Below are positions 46,748 through 54,795 of a DNA stretch of 64,000 nt, piece after piece. A program made the translations under genes and the position numbers. Position 1 is the first letter of the stretch. The number at the start of each line of letters is the position of its first letter. The stretch is from Sphingomonas melonis (lineage in GTDB: Bacteria > Pseudomonadota > Alphaproteobacteria > Sphingomonadales > Sphingomonadaceae), in NCBI RefSeq assembly GCF_013409985.1, contig NZ_JACCBY010000001.1, forward strand, positions 744,001-808,000, given 5' to 3'. The notes beneath the pieces are model-generated. The model ran no database searches, had not been told where the DNA came from, and saw only the letters and a program-made list of their open reading frames with translations.

Positions 46748-48070
46748 ATGTGGACCTTCCATCCCGACTTGCTCGCCCGACCCGTTCCCCGTTACACCAG
46801 CTATCCCACGGCTGCCGAGTTCGGCCGCGAGGTGGGGCATGGGGACATGGCCGAGGCGTTGGACGCGGTGGCGACGGGCGCCGTGGTTTCGCTGTACGTC
46901 CACATCCCCTACTGTCATGCGATCTGCTGGTATTGCGGGTGCAATACGGCTGCTACCAACCGGACGGGCCGCCTGGAGGCGTATCTGACGCGGCTTGACG
47001 AGGAGATCACGCTGGTCGCGAGCCGGTTGGCGGGTCGTGGAAGCGTCGGTCGTATCGCATTCGGCGGCGGTAGCCCCAACGCCATGTCGCCAGCGTCGTT
47101 CAGGTTCCTCGTCGAACGGCTGCTCTCTCGGTTCGAATGCACGAACCCTGTCCTTTCTGTGGAGCTCGACCCTCGCGGGTTCGGACGCGACTGGGCGATG
47201 GCGTTACGGAGCGCCGGGGTCACGCGTGCGAGTCTCGGCGTGCAGACCTTCGATGAGCGATTACAGACCGCAATCGGCCGGTTGCAGCCGGAAGACGACA
47301 TCAGGCGCACCGTGGAAATGCTGCGGGAAGCAGAAGTGCGGTCGATCAACTTTGATCTGATGTACGGTCTGCCAGGGCAGGAGGATGCGGATCTGGCCGC
47401 GACCTTGGAGACGGCTCTTGAGCTTGATCCGGATCGGATGGCGGTTTTCGGCTACGCGCATGTACCCGGCTTGATTCCCCGCCAGCGCCGTATCGACGCG
47501 CGTGCGTTGCCTGGTGTCGAGGCCCGCTTCGGTCAGGCTGCGCTGGCTCATCGCCGACTGACCGACGCGGGCTATTTGGCCGTCGGCTTCGATCATTTCG
47601 CCAAACCTGCGGACGATCTCGCGCGCGCAGCCGTCGACGGAACCCTACGGCGTAACTTCCAGGGGTTCACCGAAGACCAGGCGGACGTGTTGATCGGATT
47701 GGGGGCAAGCGCCATCAGCGCTTTCCCGGATCGCTTCCTGCAGGCGGAGAAGAACACCGGGCTCTGGCATGCGGCGGTCGGCACCGGACGCTTCCCTGTC
47801 GCGCGCGGAACACGACGGTCCAGCGAGGATCAGCTCCGAGGAAAGGCGATCGAGGCCATCCTCTGCCATGGCGAGGCGGATCTCGCCGGAGTGCCGCAGA
47901 GCGGGGCGATGCACGCTCGGCTGGTCCGCTTCGCCGAGGTCGGTCTGATCCAATGGGAAGGTTCGCGGATCGCGCTCCGGAACGGAGCGCTCCCGTACGC
48001 ACGCGTGATCGCATCGGCACTGGACGTGCATCGTCATGCGGACGTCGTCCGCTTCAGCAGCGCCGTGTGA
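46748..48070 (+). CDS. hemN: Oxygen-independent coproporphyrinogen III dehydrogenase HemN
   Basis: The 440-residue radical-SAM enzyme that makes protoporphyrinogen without oxygen. The start at 46748 has GAGGGGG upstream and gives MWTFHPDLLARPVPRYTSYP; a TTG at 46697 would overlap the FNR box and is rejected. The iron-sulphur motif YCHAICWYCGCNT (Cys56, 60, 63, 65) is the HemN-specific CX3CX2CXC. Also visible: GRIAFGGGSPNAMS, VSLGVQTFDERLQTAIGR, NFDLMYGLPGQ, YAHVPGLIPRQRRI and the C-terminal HemN domain with GLGASAISAFPDRFLQ. Next to the FNR regulator gene, a classical arrangement in alphaproteobacteria. Confidence 0.95.
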   Translation: MWTFHPDLLARPVPRYTSYPTAAEFGREVGHGDMAEALDAVATGAVVSLYVHIPYCHAICWYCGCNTAATNRTGRLEAYLTRLDEEITLVASRLAGRGSVGRIAFGGGSPNAMSPASFRFLVERLLSRFECTNPVLSVELDPRGFGRDWAMALRSAGVTRASLGVQTFDERLQTAIGRLQPEDDIRRTVEMLREAEVRSINFDLMYGLPGQEDADLAATLETALELDPDRMAVFGYAHVPGLIPRQRRIDARALPGVEARFGQAALAHRRLTDAGYLAVGFDHFAKPADDLARAAVDGTLRRNFQGFTEDQADVLIGLGASAISAFPDRFLQAEKNTGLWHAAVGTGRFPVARGTRRSSEDQLRGKAIEAILCHGEADLAGVPQSGAMHARLVRFAEVGLIQWEGSRIALRNGALPYARVIASALDVHRHADVVRFSSAV

Positions 48071-48225
48071 CGAGCGCCGACCCGGTCAATTGGTGGAGGA
48101 AGGCTCAGCCGCCTGTAGCTCTCCTAAACCAAGTATGATCGGCGGTCGGCATCCGGAAAATTCCCTTCGGTGCCATCGGCGACGGAGTCAGCGACAACCG
48201 CGCGTACCGGAGTTATGATGGATCC

Positions 48226-48936
48226 ATGAACCTCATCGACATCTGTGCTGATTGCTCGGTGCGAGATCGCTCGCTTTGCGGCAGCTTGGACAACACGGAG
48301 CTGCGGGCGCTCAACGCCGTAAGCCAGCGTCGCATCGTCCGACGCGGCCAAGCCGTTGCCTGGGCAGGCGACGAGGCGGTGATCTGCGGCAATCTCCTCG
48401 AAGGCGTGCTGAAGCTGGTCGCCACCACGGCGGACGGTCGCGAGCAGATCGTGGGTTTGCTGTACCCAGCAGACTTCTTCGGACAGCCGTATGCCGGCGA
48501 AACGGATTTCGATATTATCGCCCTCACAGATGCACAGCTCTGTGTGTTCCCTCGCCCGGCCTTCGAGCGCATCCTCGACGACCATCAGCGGATGGAGCGA
48601 TTGCTTCTGCAACGCACCTTGGAGTCGTTGACGGAGGCTCGTGAACGGATTCTGGTGCTTGCGCGCAAGTCCGCTGGCGAGAAGGTCGCGGGCTTCCTAG
48701 TCGACATGGCCGTGCGGGCCGGCGAAAAGGGTTGCCGAGCGACCATCGGCGGACCGGTCACCTTCGACCTGCCGTTGACTCGCGGACAGATCGCCGATGT
48801 GCTGGGCATGACCATCGAGACGGTCAGCCGGCAGCTTACGAGACTCAAGGTGGAGGGTATCATCGCGCTGCCTGGGGCGAGGACGGTGACGATCAGCGAT
48901 CACGTGGCCCTCGCCGCCCGCGCCGAGGCGGCATGA
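48226..48936 (+). CDS. fnrL: FNR-type oxygen-sensing regulator (FnrL/FixK family)
   Basis: A 236-residue CRP/FNR regulator. An N-terminal cysteine cluster ICADCSVRDRSLC (Cys7, 10, 18) plus Cys106 (DAQLCVFPR) equals the four ligands of the oxygen-labile [4Fe-4S] cluster in FNR, so it should dimerise and bind DNA when oxygen is low. The cyclic-nucleotide-type barrel follows, and the HTH reads LTRGQIADVLGMTIETVSRQ with the E-x-x-S-R recognition residues that read TTGA half-sites. Boxes of that type occur at three places within 10 kb. No box was seen in its own 155-base upstream region. Confidence 0.94.
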   Translation: MNLIDICADCSVRDRSLCGSLDNTELRALNAVSQRRIVRRGQAVAWAGDEAVICGNLLEGVLKLVATTADGREQIVGLLYPADFFGQPYAGETDFDIIALTDAQLCVFPRPAFERILDDHQRMERLLLQRTLESLTEARERILVLARKSAGEKVAGFLVDMAVRAGEKGCRATIGGPVTFDLPLTRGQIADVLGMTIETVSRQLTRLKVEGIIALPGARTVTISDHVALAARAEAA

Positions 48937-48951
48937 TCTGCAGGGCTCAGG

Positions 48952-49512
48952 TCAGCGGCGCCGACTTGGCTGCGTTCGTTCGCGAAGGCTGTTGATCAGC
49001 GTCGAGCGGGCCTTCGCCGACAGTTGGTGCCGTGATAGCGCGAGGATCGCCAGTTCCTCGCAGTCCATTGCCTTTCGGCATCCATCGAAGAAGCAGCGCA
49101 ACATGTAACCGAGCGCATCGGGCGATCGGGGTTCGTGTGGGACGAGAAGTCCACGGAGCGCGTCGACGAGATCCTGGGCGTGCATGGTATCCGCCAAGTG
49201 GCGCAACTGGATTTGCTTCAGAAGAACCGTTTCGAGCGAATTTGTCGCATCGTACAGTTCGGAGAGGGCGGGATAGGGCGGCGGGCCGACGGTATTCGTT
49301 GCGTATAGCTCTTCGAGCGTGCTGCAGATGCGCTCGACCAGCTTTTGGGACGGAATGCAGGGTAGCTCGTCCGCGCAAGTTTCGAGCAGATCGCACAGGT
49401 CGCCCAACTGCTGATGATCTGCGACGAGGCGGATCACATCCTCGTCCATGCCAGCGTGTTCGCGCGTCGCGGCGATGGACAGGACGGTGCCGGAGTGGGG
49501 ACGAATCTTCAT
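48952..49512 (-). CDS. FNR-controlled protein, possibly hemerythrin-like
   Basis: A 186-residue, all-helical soluble protein. The start at 49512 has GAGAGG upstream. The sequence shows DEDVIRLVADHQQLGDLCDL, LETCADELPCIPSQKLVERI, LYDATNSLETVLLKQIQLRH, RGLLVPHEPRSPDALGYMLR and MDCEELAILALSRHQLSAKA. An early D-H, later H and a terminal E-E-x-A-I resemble a four-helix hemerythrin-like fold that holds a di-iron centre, but the full ligand set is not evident, so this is tentative. It converges on fnrL (15-base gap). A perfect FNR box is centred 80 bases before the ATG, which would place a class II start 38 bases upstream. Confidence 0.6.
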   Translation of the reverse strand: MKIRPHSGTVLSIAATREHAGMDEDVIRLVADHQQLGDLCDLLETCADELPCIPSQKLVERICSTLEELYATNTVGPPPYPALSELYDATNSLETVLLKQIQLRHLADTMHAQDLVDALRGLLVPHEPRSPDALGYMLRCFFDGCRKAMDCEELAILALSRHQLSAKARSTLINSLRERTQPSRRR

Positions 49513-50040
49513 TGCCGACCTCTCATCCTGCTGCATCGTATGGCGCGTGGGAAGCGACCCTGCGTCGGTGAACTCCAAGACGCATTGACCGTCGTCAATT
49601 GCGTCGTGCGAAGCTTCCATGATCCTGTTCTGAGGGCGATTTCACGGATCACGGGCTCCTTCGTGACTGAAGCTCTGCTGTTCCGTGTTCGAAGCGTGGG
49701 GATCCTTATATGGCGCCGTCGACGAGGCTACGATTTACCAAGATGACGGCGCCGGCCGTTCGTGCGAACGGACATGGGCAGCGGGTTGCGGGGGAGGTGC
49801 TACCAAATAGGACGAGGGAAATGGCGCCCGGTTGAGACGTATCCAATGGCGCGGCGTCGAATGGGTTTAATTGACCTTCCGGGATGAGCAGGCCGGCGTT
49901 GGATCACACCCTTCCGCGCTCCTTGGTCGCGGCAAGCCTTACCCGCGCGGGGACGAGTATCCCTCTAACAGCCGCTGTGAGGTATTGGCATCATTTCGAT
50001 TCAGGTCATAGGACGATCAGTTCGGTGCTTCGTCTTGCGG
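49513..50040. other. Gap holding the FNR-regulated promoter, otherwise empty
   Basis: 528 bases. The first 100 carry the promoter of the possible hemerythrin-like gene. Beyond 49650 no family pattern or credible start was found on either strand. Confidence 0.4.
49585..49598 (-). promoter_or_regulatory. FNR/FixK-type box of the hemerythrin-like gene
   Basis: TTGACCGTCGTCAA on the plus strand, identical in all 14 bases to the box before cyoA. The centre is about 80 bases before the ATG at 49512, a good class II activating distance with a 38-base leader. Confidence 0.75.
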
Positions 50041-50571
50041 TTAGCCTAAGTCCTCGATGCCTAGGTCGTCGCGAAGCTTCGTCAGCGCGACAGCGAGCCT
50101 CGCGGTGCTGCGTTTAAGCTCCGACAGCATCGTCGATGCCTCAGTCTGCTCGACGACGACCATACTTCGCTTTGCCTTGCGATTTCGTATCGCGGTTTGG
50201 CGGATCATCGCGATCCACTTGCCATTCCGTTCGATGGCGATCCCTGCCACCCCATGGCACAGAGAAGGCCGCAGCCCGTCGTGCGTCCGGAATGCAATCA
50301 GCGTCTTCCAGACGAGCCGGCTTCGGTCGAAGAACGGTCCTTGCGGCCTCAGCACTTAGGTCAGATCCTCCAGCCGCCGTCCCACAAGGTGTCGGAGCTG
50401 GACGGTGCCGCCAAGAGCGTGTCCGGCAAGCAGCAGCAGCGTTTCCGTGACCCCCGCTTCCAAGTGGGCGTAGCAATGCAGGCACGCCCCACGCCATGCG
50501 TTCACGTCGGATGTGACCCGTGTCCAATCAGGACTGCTGGCGATCTCCCGAACTGGTGCGTGCATGTCCAT
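50041..50571 (-). pseudogene. Unknown small protein split by an in-frame TAA
   Basis: Two frames in the same phase: 50571-50356 gives 71 residues (VNAWRGACLHCYAHLEAGVT, ETLLLLAGHALGGTVQLRHL), ends with TAA at 50356-50358, and the next codon is GTG followed by 104 more residues (FDRSRLVWKTLIAFRTHDGL, GVAGIAIERNGKWIAMIRQT, LSELKRSTARLAVALTKLRD). The sense fits one continuous protein of about 175 residues, and I recall sphingomonad proteins with this layout in a single chain (memory, not checked). So it is either a gene broken by a nonsense codon or two coupled genes (TAA directly followed by GTG). Function unknown. Confidence 0.55.
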
Positions 50572-50789
50572 GCGCGCGGTTATGACGGTTGACGCTTACC
50601 AAACTGTGGTGAACGGCCGCCTCGTTCGAGCACTCGGTGCTCGGTGCTCGACGTCGATCTACGACGATTGCGTCCTCTCCGATCGCTCGGATGGCCCTCG
50701 GTCCATAGGCTCGAGCGTCGATCATGAGCGAACGCCGCTGCCGGAGGTATCTGTCACAGCATACGGCCTTGTTGAGGAATCGTGCCAGG

Positions 50790-51182
50790 CTACCGGACGC
50801 GGCTGCACAATCCCGCTCGAATGTCATAGCCTCGCATGCCTGTTCTCATCTCATGCCATCCGATCTCGTTGGGTGGTGCTTTCAGCAGCTTCAGGGTCGA
50901 CCCATCGCGTTGAACCACTCGATAGGCCAACATGCGCATACGCGGTTTCCGGCAGTCCGCCTCGAGGTGCGCGTCGGTCTGCTGTCCCTCCGCGTTAACG
51001 CCCTTCATCTCGACGTTCACGAAACGCACCCAGGCATTGACGATGTCTCCGGTACGCGCGGCGGACGTGCGATCGTAGAACCCGCCGTCCGGGGTTCGCT
51101 GAACCGGGAATGGCTGCCAGTCGATGATCGGTGGGGGTGTCGGCGTCGGTATGACCTGAAGGATGATCGGCAGGAGGATCAT
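50790..51182 (-). CDS. Small exported protein, surface-adhesin-E-like (module gene A, copy 2)
   Basis: A 130-residue paralogue of the protein at 29635-30048; well over half of the positions are identical by eye across the whole length. Start MILLPIILQVIPTPTPPPII, then DWQPFPVQRTPDGGFYDRTS, GDIVNAWVRFVNVEMKGVNA, AHLEADCRKPRMRMLAYRVV and GWHEMRTGMRGYDIRAGLCS. The N-terminus is hydrophobic but Pro-rich, so cleavage as a signal is uncertain; it may instead be a short anchor. It overlaps the upstream membrane-protein gene by 4 bases (ATGA), as in copy 1. Function unknown. Confidence 0.78.
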   Translation of the reverse strand: MILLPIILQVIPTPTPPPIIDWQPFPVQRTPDGGFYDRTSAARTGDIVNAWVRFVNVEMKGVNAEGQQTDAHLEADCRKPRMRMLAYRVVQRDGSTLKLLKAPPNEIGWHEMRTGMRGYDIRAGLCSRVR

Positions 51183-51757
51183 GACAACACCTCCAGCATG
51201 TAGTTCTTCAGTTCGGCCCGTTGACGCCGCAGCGACTGGATGCGCTGGAACCTATGCACGGGAAGGGCAGCCAGAGCAGCCGTCATGGCGAGGCCGGCGA
51301 GGAAATGAGGCGACAGGATTTGGCCGGCCATCATCATCGCGGCGATGGTCAGGGCGGCGTGGAGCTTCGTGAAGGATGCCGCCTCGATGAAACCCGAGGG
51401 CCCGAGCGTTATGATGCGACCCTGTCGGCCTGTTATGTTCGTGGCGGCGATCATCCTGCCGTTCACCTGATCCAGCCGGACGATGCTATCGGGAAGAACC
51501 GAGATCTCGGAAGGCAGCTCCAGGGTCATGTGACGCCCCACCTCATCTTCCAGGACGACGTTCACGACTCCCTGATGCGTGGTGTCGATGAAACCGCCGC
51601 CACCGGTGACGAAACCAGCGCCGTCGCTCGACAGCCCGAGGATGCCGGCGGTGCGCCCGGACGTGGTCGATTGCTGCTGGTAGGTGACATGCCTCACGCG
51701 CGCGATGATGCATTCGCCCTGATACGTTCTGCCGCCGATGCGACGAGGCGCCACCAT
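51179..51757 (-). CDS. Membrane protein with N-terminal beta domain (module gene B, copy 2)
   Basis: A 192-residue paralogue of the protein at 30045-30668. The ATG at 51757 gives MVAPRRIGGRTYQGECIIAR followed by VRHVTYQQQSTTSGRTAGIL, where similarity to copy 1 begins. The N-terminal half is beta-like and Gly-rich (GFVTGGGGFIDTTHQGVVNV, VLPDSIVRLDQVNGRMIAAT); two hydrophobic segments (LTIAAMMMAGQ; FLAGLAMTAALAALPV) and a basic helix (RIQSLRRQRAELKNYMLEVL) end the chain. Topology suggests a cytoplasmic or periplasmic beta domain on a membrane hairpin. Coupled to gene A. Function unknown. Confidence 0.75.
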   Translation of the reverse strand: MVAPRRIGGRTYQGECIIARVRHVTYQQQSTTSGRTAGILGLSSDGAGFVTGGGGFIDTTHQGVVNVVLEDEVGRHMTLELPSEISVLPDSIVRLDQVNGRMIAATNITGRQGRIITLGPSGFIEAASFTKLHAALTIAAMMMAGQILSPHFLAGLAMTAALAALPVHRFQRIQSLRRQRAELKNYMLEVLS

Positions 51758-52357
51758 CCAGCTCCGCAGTGGGAGGGATGAGCGATCGCCCTGGCCCGTG
51801 GTCGCGAGCCCCCCTTTCCAGTCCTGGTCGAAGTCGGTCGTGAGCGGAGGAATGGCGTCGCCGCAGCCCCCGCGTTTGCCCGTCGTTCCCGATGGTTGCC
51901 GTTCGATCCGACCCACGTGCGAGTCCCCGCTTCCGCGGTGCCGTTCGGCTGCGCTAGCCGGCGGCACCGCCCCAGTTGACGAGGCGGTGCCGGCCCGTGA
52001 GCCGGAAGTTGGAAACTCGCTATTAGACGAGCGCGGACGCCTTTAGGCCCGGAGGCCCTGGACATACGCGTCCGCCTCCCGGCCGAAACTGGTTCGGGCC
52101 GGGCGTACGGCAACTAATAGCGAGGTTTCCACGCCTCGGTCCGCGTGCTCGCGAACGTGGTGGTTCTAGTCTGAAACAGCGCAGCCGATCAATGCGTCAT
52201 CTCACTACGTGGGTTAGGGCAACCGTTGCTTTTCCGTCGAGGAGGCCAAGCCGGGTTGCACACGTGATCGACCCAAAGATTTTCCGCGTTGGCTTCCGCT
52301 GAACGAGTCTCACGCACGTACGTTGAGGAAGCCTACGTTTGGAGGGGACTCGTCAAC
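51758..52357. other. Gap upstream of module B copy 2, with structured element
   Basis: 600 bases between two divergent genes. The highly structured element is listed separately. The DUF3182 ribosome site (GGAGGGG near 52341) is at the right end. A longer minus-strand frame exists but lacks any family pattern. Confidence 0.4.
51964..52131. repeat. Structured element of nested inverted repeats
   Basis: Several hairpins follow one another: GGCACCGCC / GGCGGTGCC (51964-51992); CCGGC / GCCGG (51991-52006); outer arms GGAAACTCGCTATTAG (52012-52027) and CTAATAGCGAGGTTTCC (52115-52131), complementary except for one extra base; inside these GCGGACGC / GCGTCCGC (52034-52076) and CCCGGC-CGAA / TTCG-G-GCCGGG (52079-52104). 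This can fold on either strand into a multi-branched structure. It is no known riboswitch or attC site that I recognise. Confidence 0.7.
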
Positions 52358-53509
52358 ATGCTCGGCACGACATCTTTCAGCAACGAAAGCGCTCCCTCAC
52401 CCGTCGTATGGCCGCCGGCTAGGACGAGCTTCGATGGCGTGGCCGCGCTGATCGACAACACGCGTGAATGGGGGAACGAGCATGACCGCTCTTCGCGCGA
52501 TCAGCTCCTCACTCGCATGGCCGCCTACCTCGACGTTCCACGTCTGCCTGATCATCCAACTCAGGATCTACCTCGAACCGATTGCCTTCTCGTCCCGGGG
52601 GACACGTTGATTGCGGCGGGGTTGGCGTGGTCTGCGCATGGTAGGGCGATACTTGGCGGCATCGTGCCCGCGAGGTTCATCGGCACCAAAGCGATCACCC
52701 ATCCGCTAATCGACGAGAACGCCGATCGTCCCCCTGGATGGTCCACCAGGATGGCGGAGTTGATGGGTGACGCCGCACTCAGGGGCTTCACCGCATTCAC
52801 CCGGGCCGACGCCGGACGCGCCGGTAGGCAACTCCTGGCGGACGGCCCCATCAGGCTCAAGGACGTGTGGGGCAAGGCAGGCCTTGGTCAATTGGTCGTG
52901 CAGGACGAAGCCGAACTTGACGCCGCACTTGACCTTGAGGACTGGCCGGCGTTGGCTGGCGCCGGGATCGTCATCGAGGCGAACCTCAGCGACGTCGTCA
53001 CGTATAGCATCGGATCGGTTCGGCTTGGGGACGAGAGCATAAGCTATTGGGGAAGCCAGAACCTCACGCACGATCATCAAGGGCGCGAGGTGTACGGCGG
53101 CTCTGATCTCTTCGTCATTCGTGGCGACTTTCCAGAGCTGACTGCGCTTGACCTGTGCCCATCCCTCAGCCGCGCGGTTCGATGTGCAACGACGTTCGAT
53201 CGTGCTGCGCATCTCGCCTATCCCGACGTCAGGCTGACGCGGCGCAACTACGATGTCATCGAAGGTCTGGACCATGCAGGTGTGCGGCAGATCGGCGTGT
53301 TGGAGCAGTCTTGGCGGGTCGGGGGCGCAAGCGGAGCCGAGATCGCGGCGTTCGAAGCGCTACGCGCGGAACCGGATACGCCAGCGGTGCGATGCTCCAC
53401 GGTAGAGATCTATGACATCGTGACGCCCCCTCCCGGTGCGGTCAATTATTATCAGGGCATTGATCCCCGGGTCGGGGCGATGACGAAATATACGGTAAGG
53501 CTGGCATGA
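52358..53509 (+). CDS. DUF3182 family, ATP-grasp-like protein
   Basis: A 383-residue protein whose pattern matches DUF3182. The start at 52358 has GGAGGGG 11 bases upstream. Conserved blocks are HGRAILGGIVPARFIGTKAI, GWSTRMAELMGDAALRGFTA, FTRADAGRAGRQLLADGPIR, LKDVWGKAGLGQLVVQDEAE, EANLSDVVTYSIGSVRLGDE and VLEQSWRVGGASGAEIAAFE with VRCSTVEIYD. The Lys/Gly-rich loop and Glu-Asn pairs look ATP-grasp-like, suggesting a ligase, but no reaction is known to me. It is coupled to the next gene, an alpha/beta hydrolase, by a 4-base overlap (ATGA). Confidence 0.85.
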   Translation: MLGTTSFSNESAPSPVVWPPARTSFDGVAALIDNTREWGNEHDRSSRDQLLTRMAAYLDVPRLPDHPTQDLPRTDCLLVPGDTLIAAGLAWSAHGRAILGGIVPARFIGTKAITHPLIDENADRPPGWSTRMAELMGDAALRGFTAFTRADAGRAGRQLLADGPIRLKDVWGKAGLGQLVVQDEAELDAALDLEDWPALAGAGIVIEANLSDVVTYSIGSVRLGDESISYWGSQNLTHDHQGREVYGGSDLFVIRGDFPELTALDLCPSLSRAVRCATTFDRAAHLAYPDVRLTRRNYDVIEGLDHAGVRQIGVLEQSWRVGGASGAEIAAFEALRAEPDTPAVRCSTVEIYDIVTPPPGAVNYYQGIDPRVGAMTKYTVRLA

Positions 53510-54264
53510 CGGATCTGACGAAAGTCGATGAAGGCAAGGTGCTTCTGCAGATCGGGGGCGAGAGGATCGCCGGAACCGTACTCAGCCCGGAGGCGCCGGT
53601 ACCCGGCTTCCTCTTCATCCATGGATGGGGTGGCGATCAGGCTGAGGATCTTGCCCAGGCGGAGGAGCTGGCTCGACTCGGTTGTGTCTGCTTCACCTTC
53701 GACCTGCGCGGCCATGCCGATAGCGGGGCGAACAGGGAGGAGATCACCCGTCAGGACAGCCTCGACGACGTGCTGGCGGCCTATGACCATCTCGCCTCTC
53801 GGCCCCTTATCGAAAAGGCCGCGATAGGTGTCGTCGGCACCAGCTATGGTGGATACCTTGCGATGTTGCTGACGGCATTGCGGCCGGTCCGATGGTTGGC
53901 GATGCGCGTGCCTGCCCTCTACCCCGACGAGCATTGGATCACGCCCAAGGCTAGACTGGATAAGGAGATGGTCCACGCCTATCGCAAGCAACCGCATGGA
54001 GCGGGAGGCGACCGCGCCCTGGCCGCCTGCGCCCACTTCCGCGGTGACGTCCTGATCGTTGAGTCCGAAAAGGACGAGCAGATCCCACGTGAAGCACTGC
54101 TGTCGATGCAGGCCGCTTTCCGTCAGGCGAATTCGCTCAGCCACCGGATCATCCCGGGAGCCTCGCACGCCATGCGTGATCCTCAGCATCAACGGATCTA
54201 CTCGACGCTGCTCACAGGGTGGATCGAGGAGATGGTCCGGGCCAGCCGACTGACCTATCGCTGA
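53506..54264 (+). CDS. Alpha/beta hydrolase
   Basis: A 252-residue hydrolase. Visible are the oxyanion region FLFIHGWGGDQAEDLAQAEE, FTFDLRGHADS, the nucleophile elbow GVVGTSYGGYLAMLLTALRP (G-T-S-Y-G-G), the acid in VESEKDEQIP and the catalytic His in GASHAMRDPQH. Substrate unknown; peptidase-like or esterase activity is possible. Always next to DUF3182 in the arrangement seen here, so it may process the product of that enzyme (inference). Confidence 0.88.
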   Translation: MTDLTKVDEGKVLLQIGGERIAGTVLSPEAPVPGFLFIHGWGGDQAEDLAQAEELARLGCVCFTFDLRGHADSGANREEITRQDSLDDVLAAYDHLASRPLIEKAAIGVVGTSYGGYLAMLLTALRPVRWLAMRVPALYPDEHWITPKARLDKEMVHAYRKQPHGAGGDRALAACAHFRGDVLIVESEKDEQIPREALLSMQAAFRQANSLSHRIIPGASHAMRDPQHQRIYSTLLTGWIEEMVRASRLTYR

Positions 54265-54795
54265 TCAACTCGTAGCTCCCGGCAATGACCATAAGCGCGC
54301 AGGCGAGGTCCCCCGGACCCGATATTGTCCAGGTCACCATTGCATTTCGCCAGGCTTGCGAGCCATCTTGCGTTGCCATCGTGGTGCCGATAACCGTTTC
54401 TGCCGTAGGTGGCCGGGTGGCGGCGGTCACAACATGATGGTTGCGGCTCCTGACTGCCGGATCGACGTCATTCCGGTCAGTGGCAACGCCAGGACGTCTA
54501 CGCAGGGCGTTAGGTCTTCCCGCGCGTAAGGGGCTCCCGATGGTAAAGGCCCTGGCCACTGGATCGGGACGGTTGCCGTTACACTCAAGCACCTGTTCGG
54601 ATCGAGTCTGAGCGGAGCGTCCCGCATCTAGCGAGACGGCGGCGGCGACATCCACGCATTGACGTCACGCGATGCCTCAGACGGCTTCTTGTTTCCGCGG
54701 GCAGGGCAGGGGCCGAAAGGCAAGTTCGAGCGTTACCCCTGTTCGAAAGCATCGCGGCTCCGTGATGCTCGCTCCCGTCGATACGGAGATTTCCG
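54265..54795. other. Gap before the alcohol dehydrogenase gene
   Basis: 531 bases without a credible gene. A minus-strand frame near 54265-54390 (with ALMVIAGSYELISDR) looks slightly protein-like but has no family or clear start. The last 15 bases carry the dehydrogenase ribosome site (CGGAG). Confidence 0.4.

Noticed and set aside
49884..50117. Plus-strand frame of 77 codons
   Set aside because: Ser/Arg-rich, no ribosome site, and it runs into the antisense of the split gene.
50586..50599. Fourth FNR box (TTGACGCTTACCAA)
   Set aside because: The right half has two mismatches to GTCAA and it lies at the start of a doubtful frame.
50528..50827. Minus-strand frame upstream of the split hypothetical gene
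   Set aside because: Overlaps the split gene, Arg/Ala-rich, no recognisable pattern or start.
51964..52131. Integron attC site or group II intron end
   Set aside because: The arms lack the GTTRRRY/RYYYAAC core boxes, no integrase is near, and no domain V-like hairpin was seen.
54212..54655. Minus-strand frame in the gap before the alcohol dehydrogenase gene
   Set aside because: Only the end looks protein-like; it overlaps the hydrolase end and has no ribosome site or family match.
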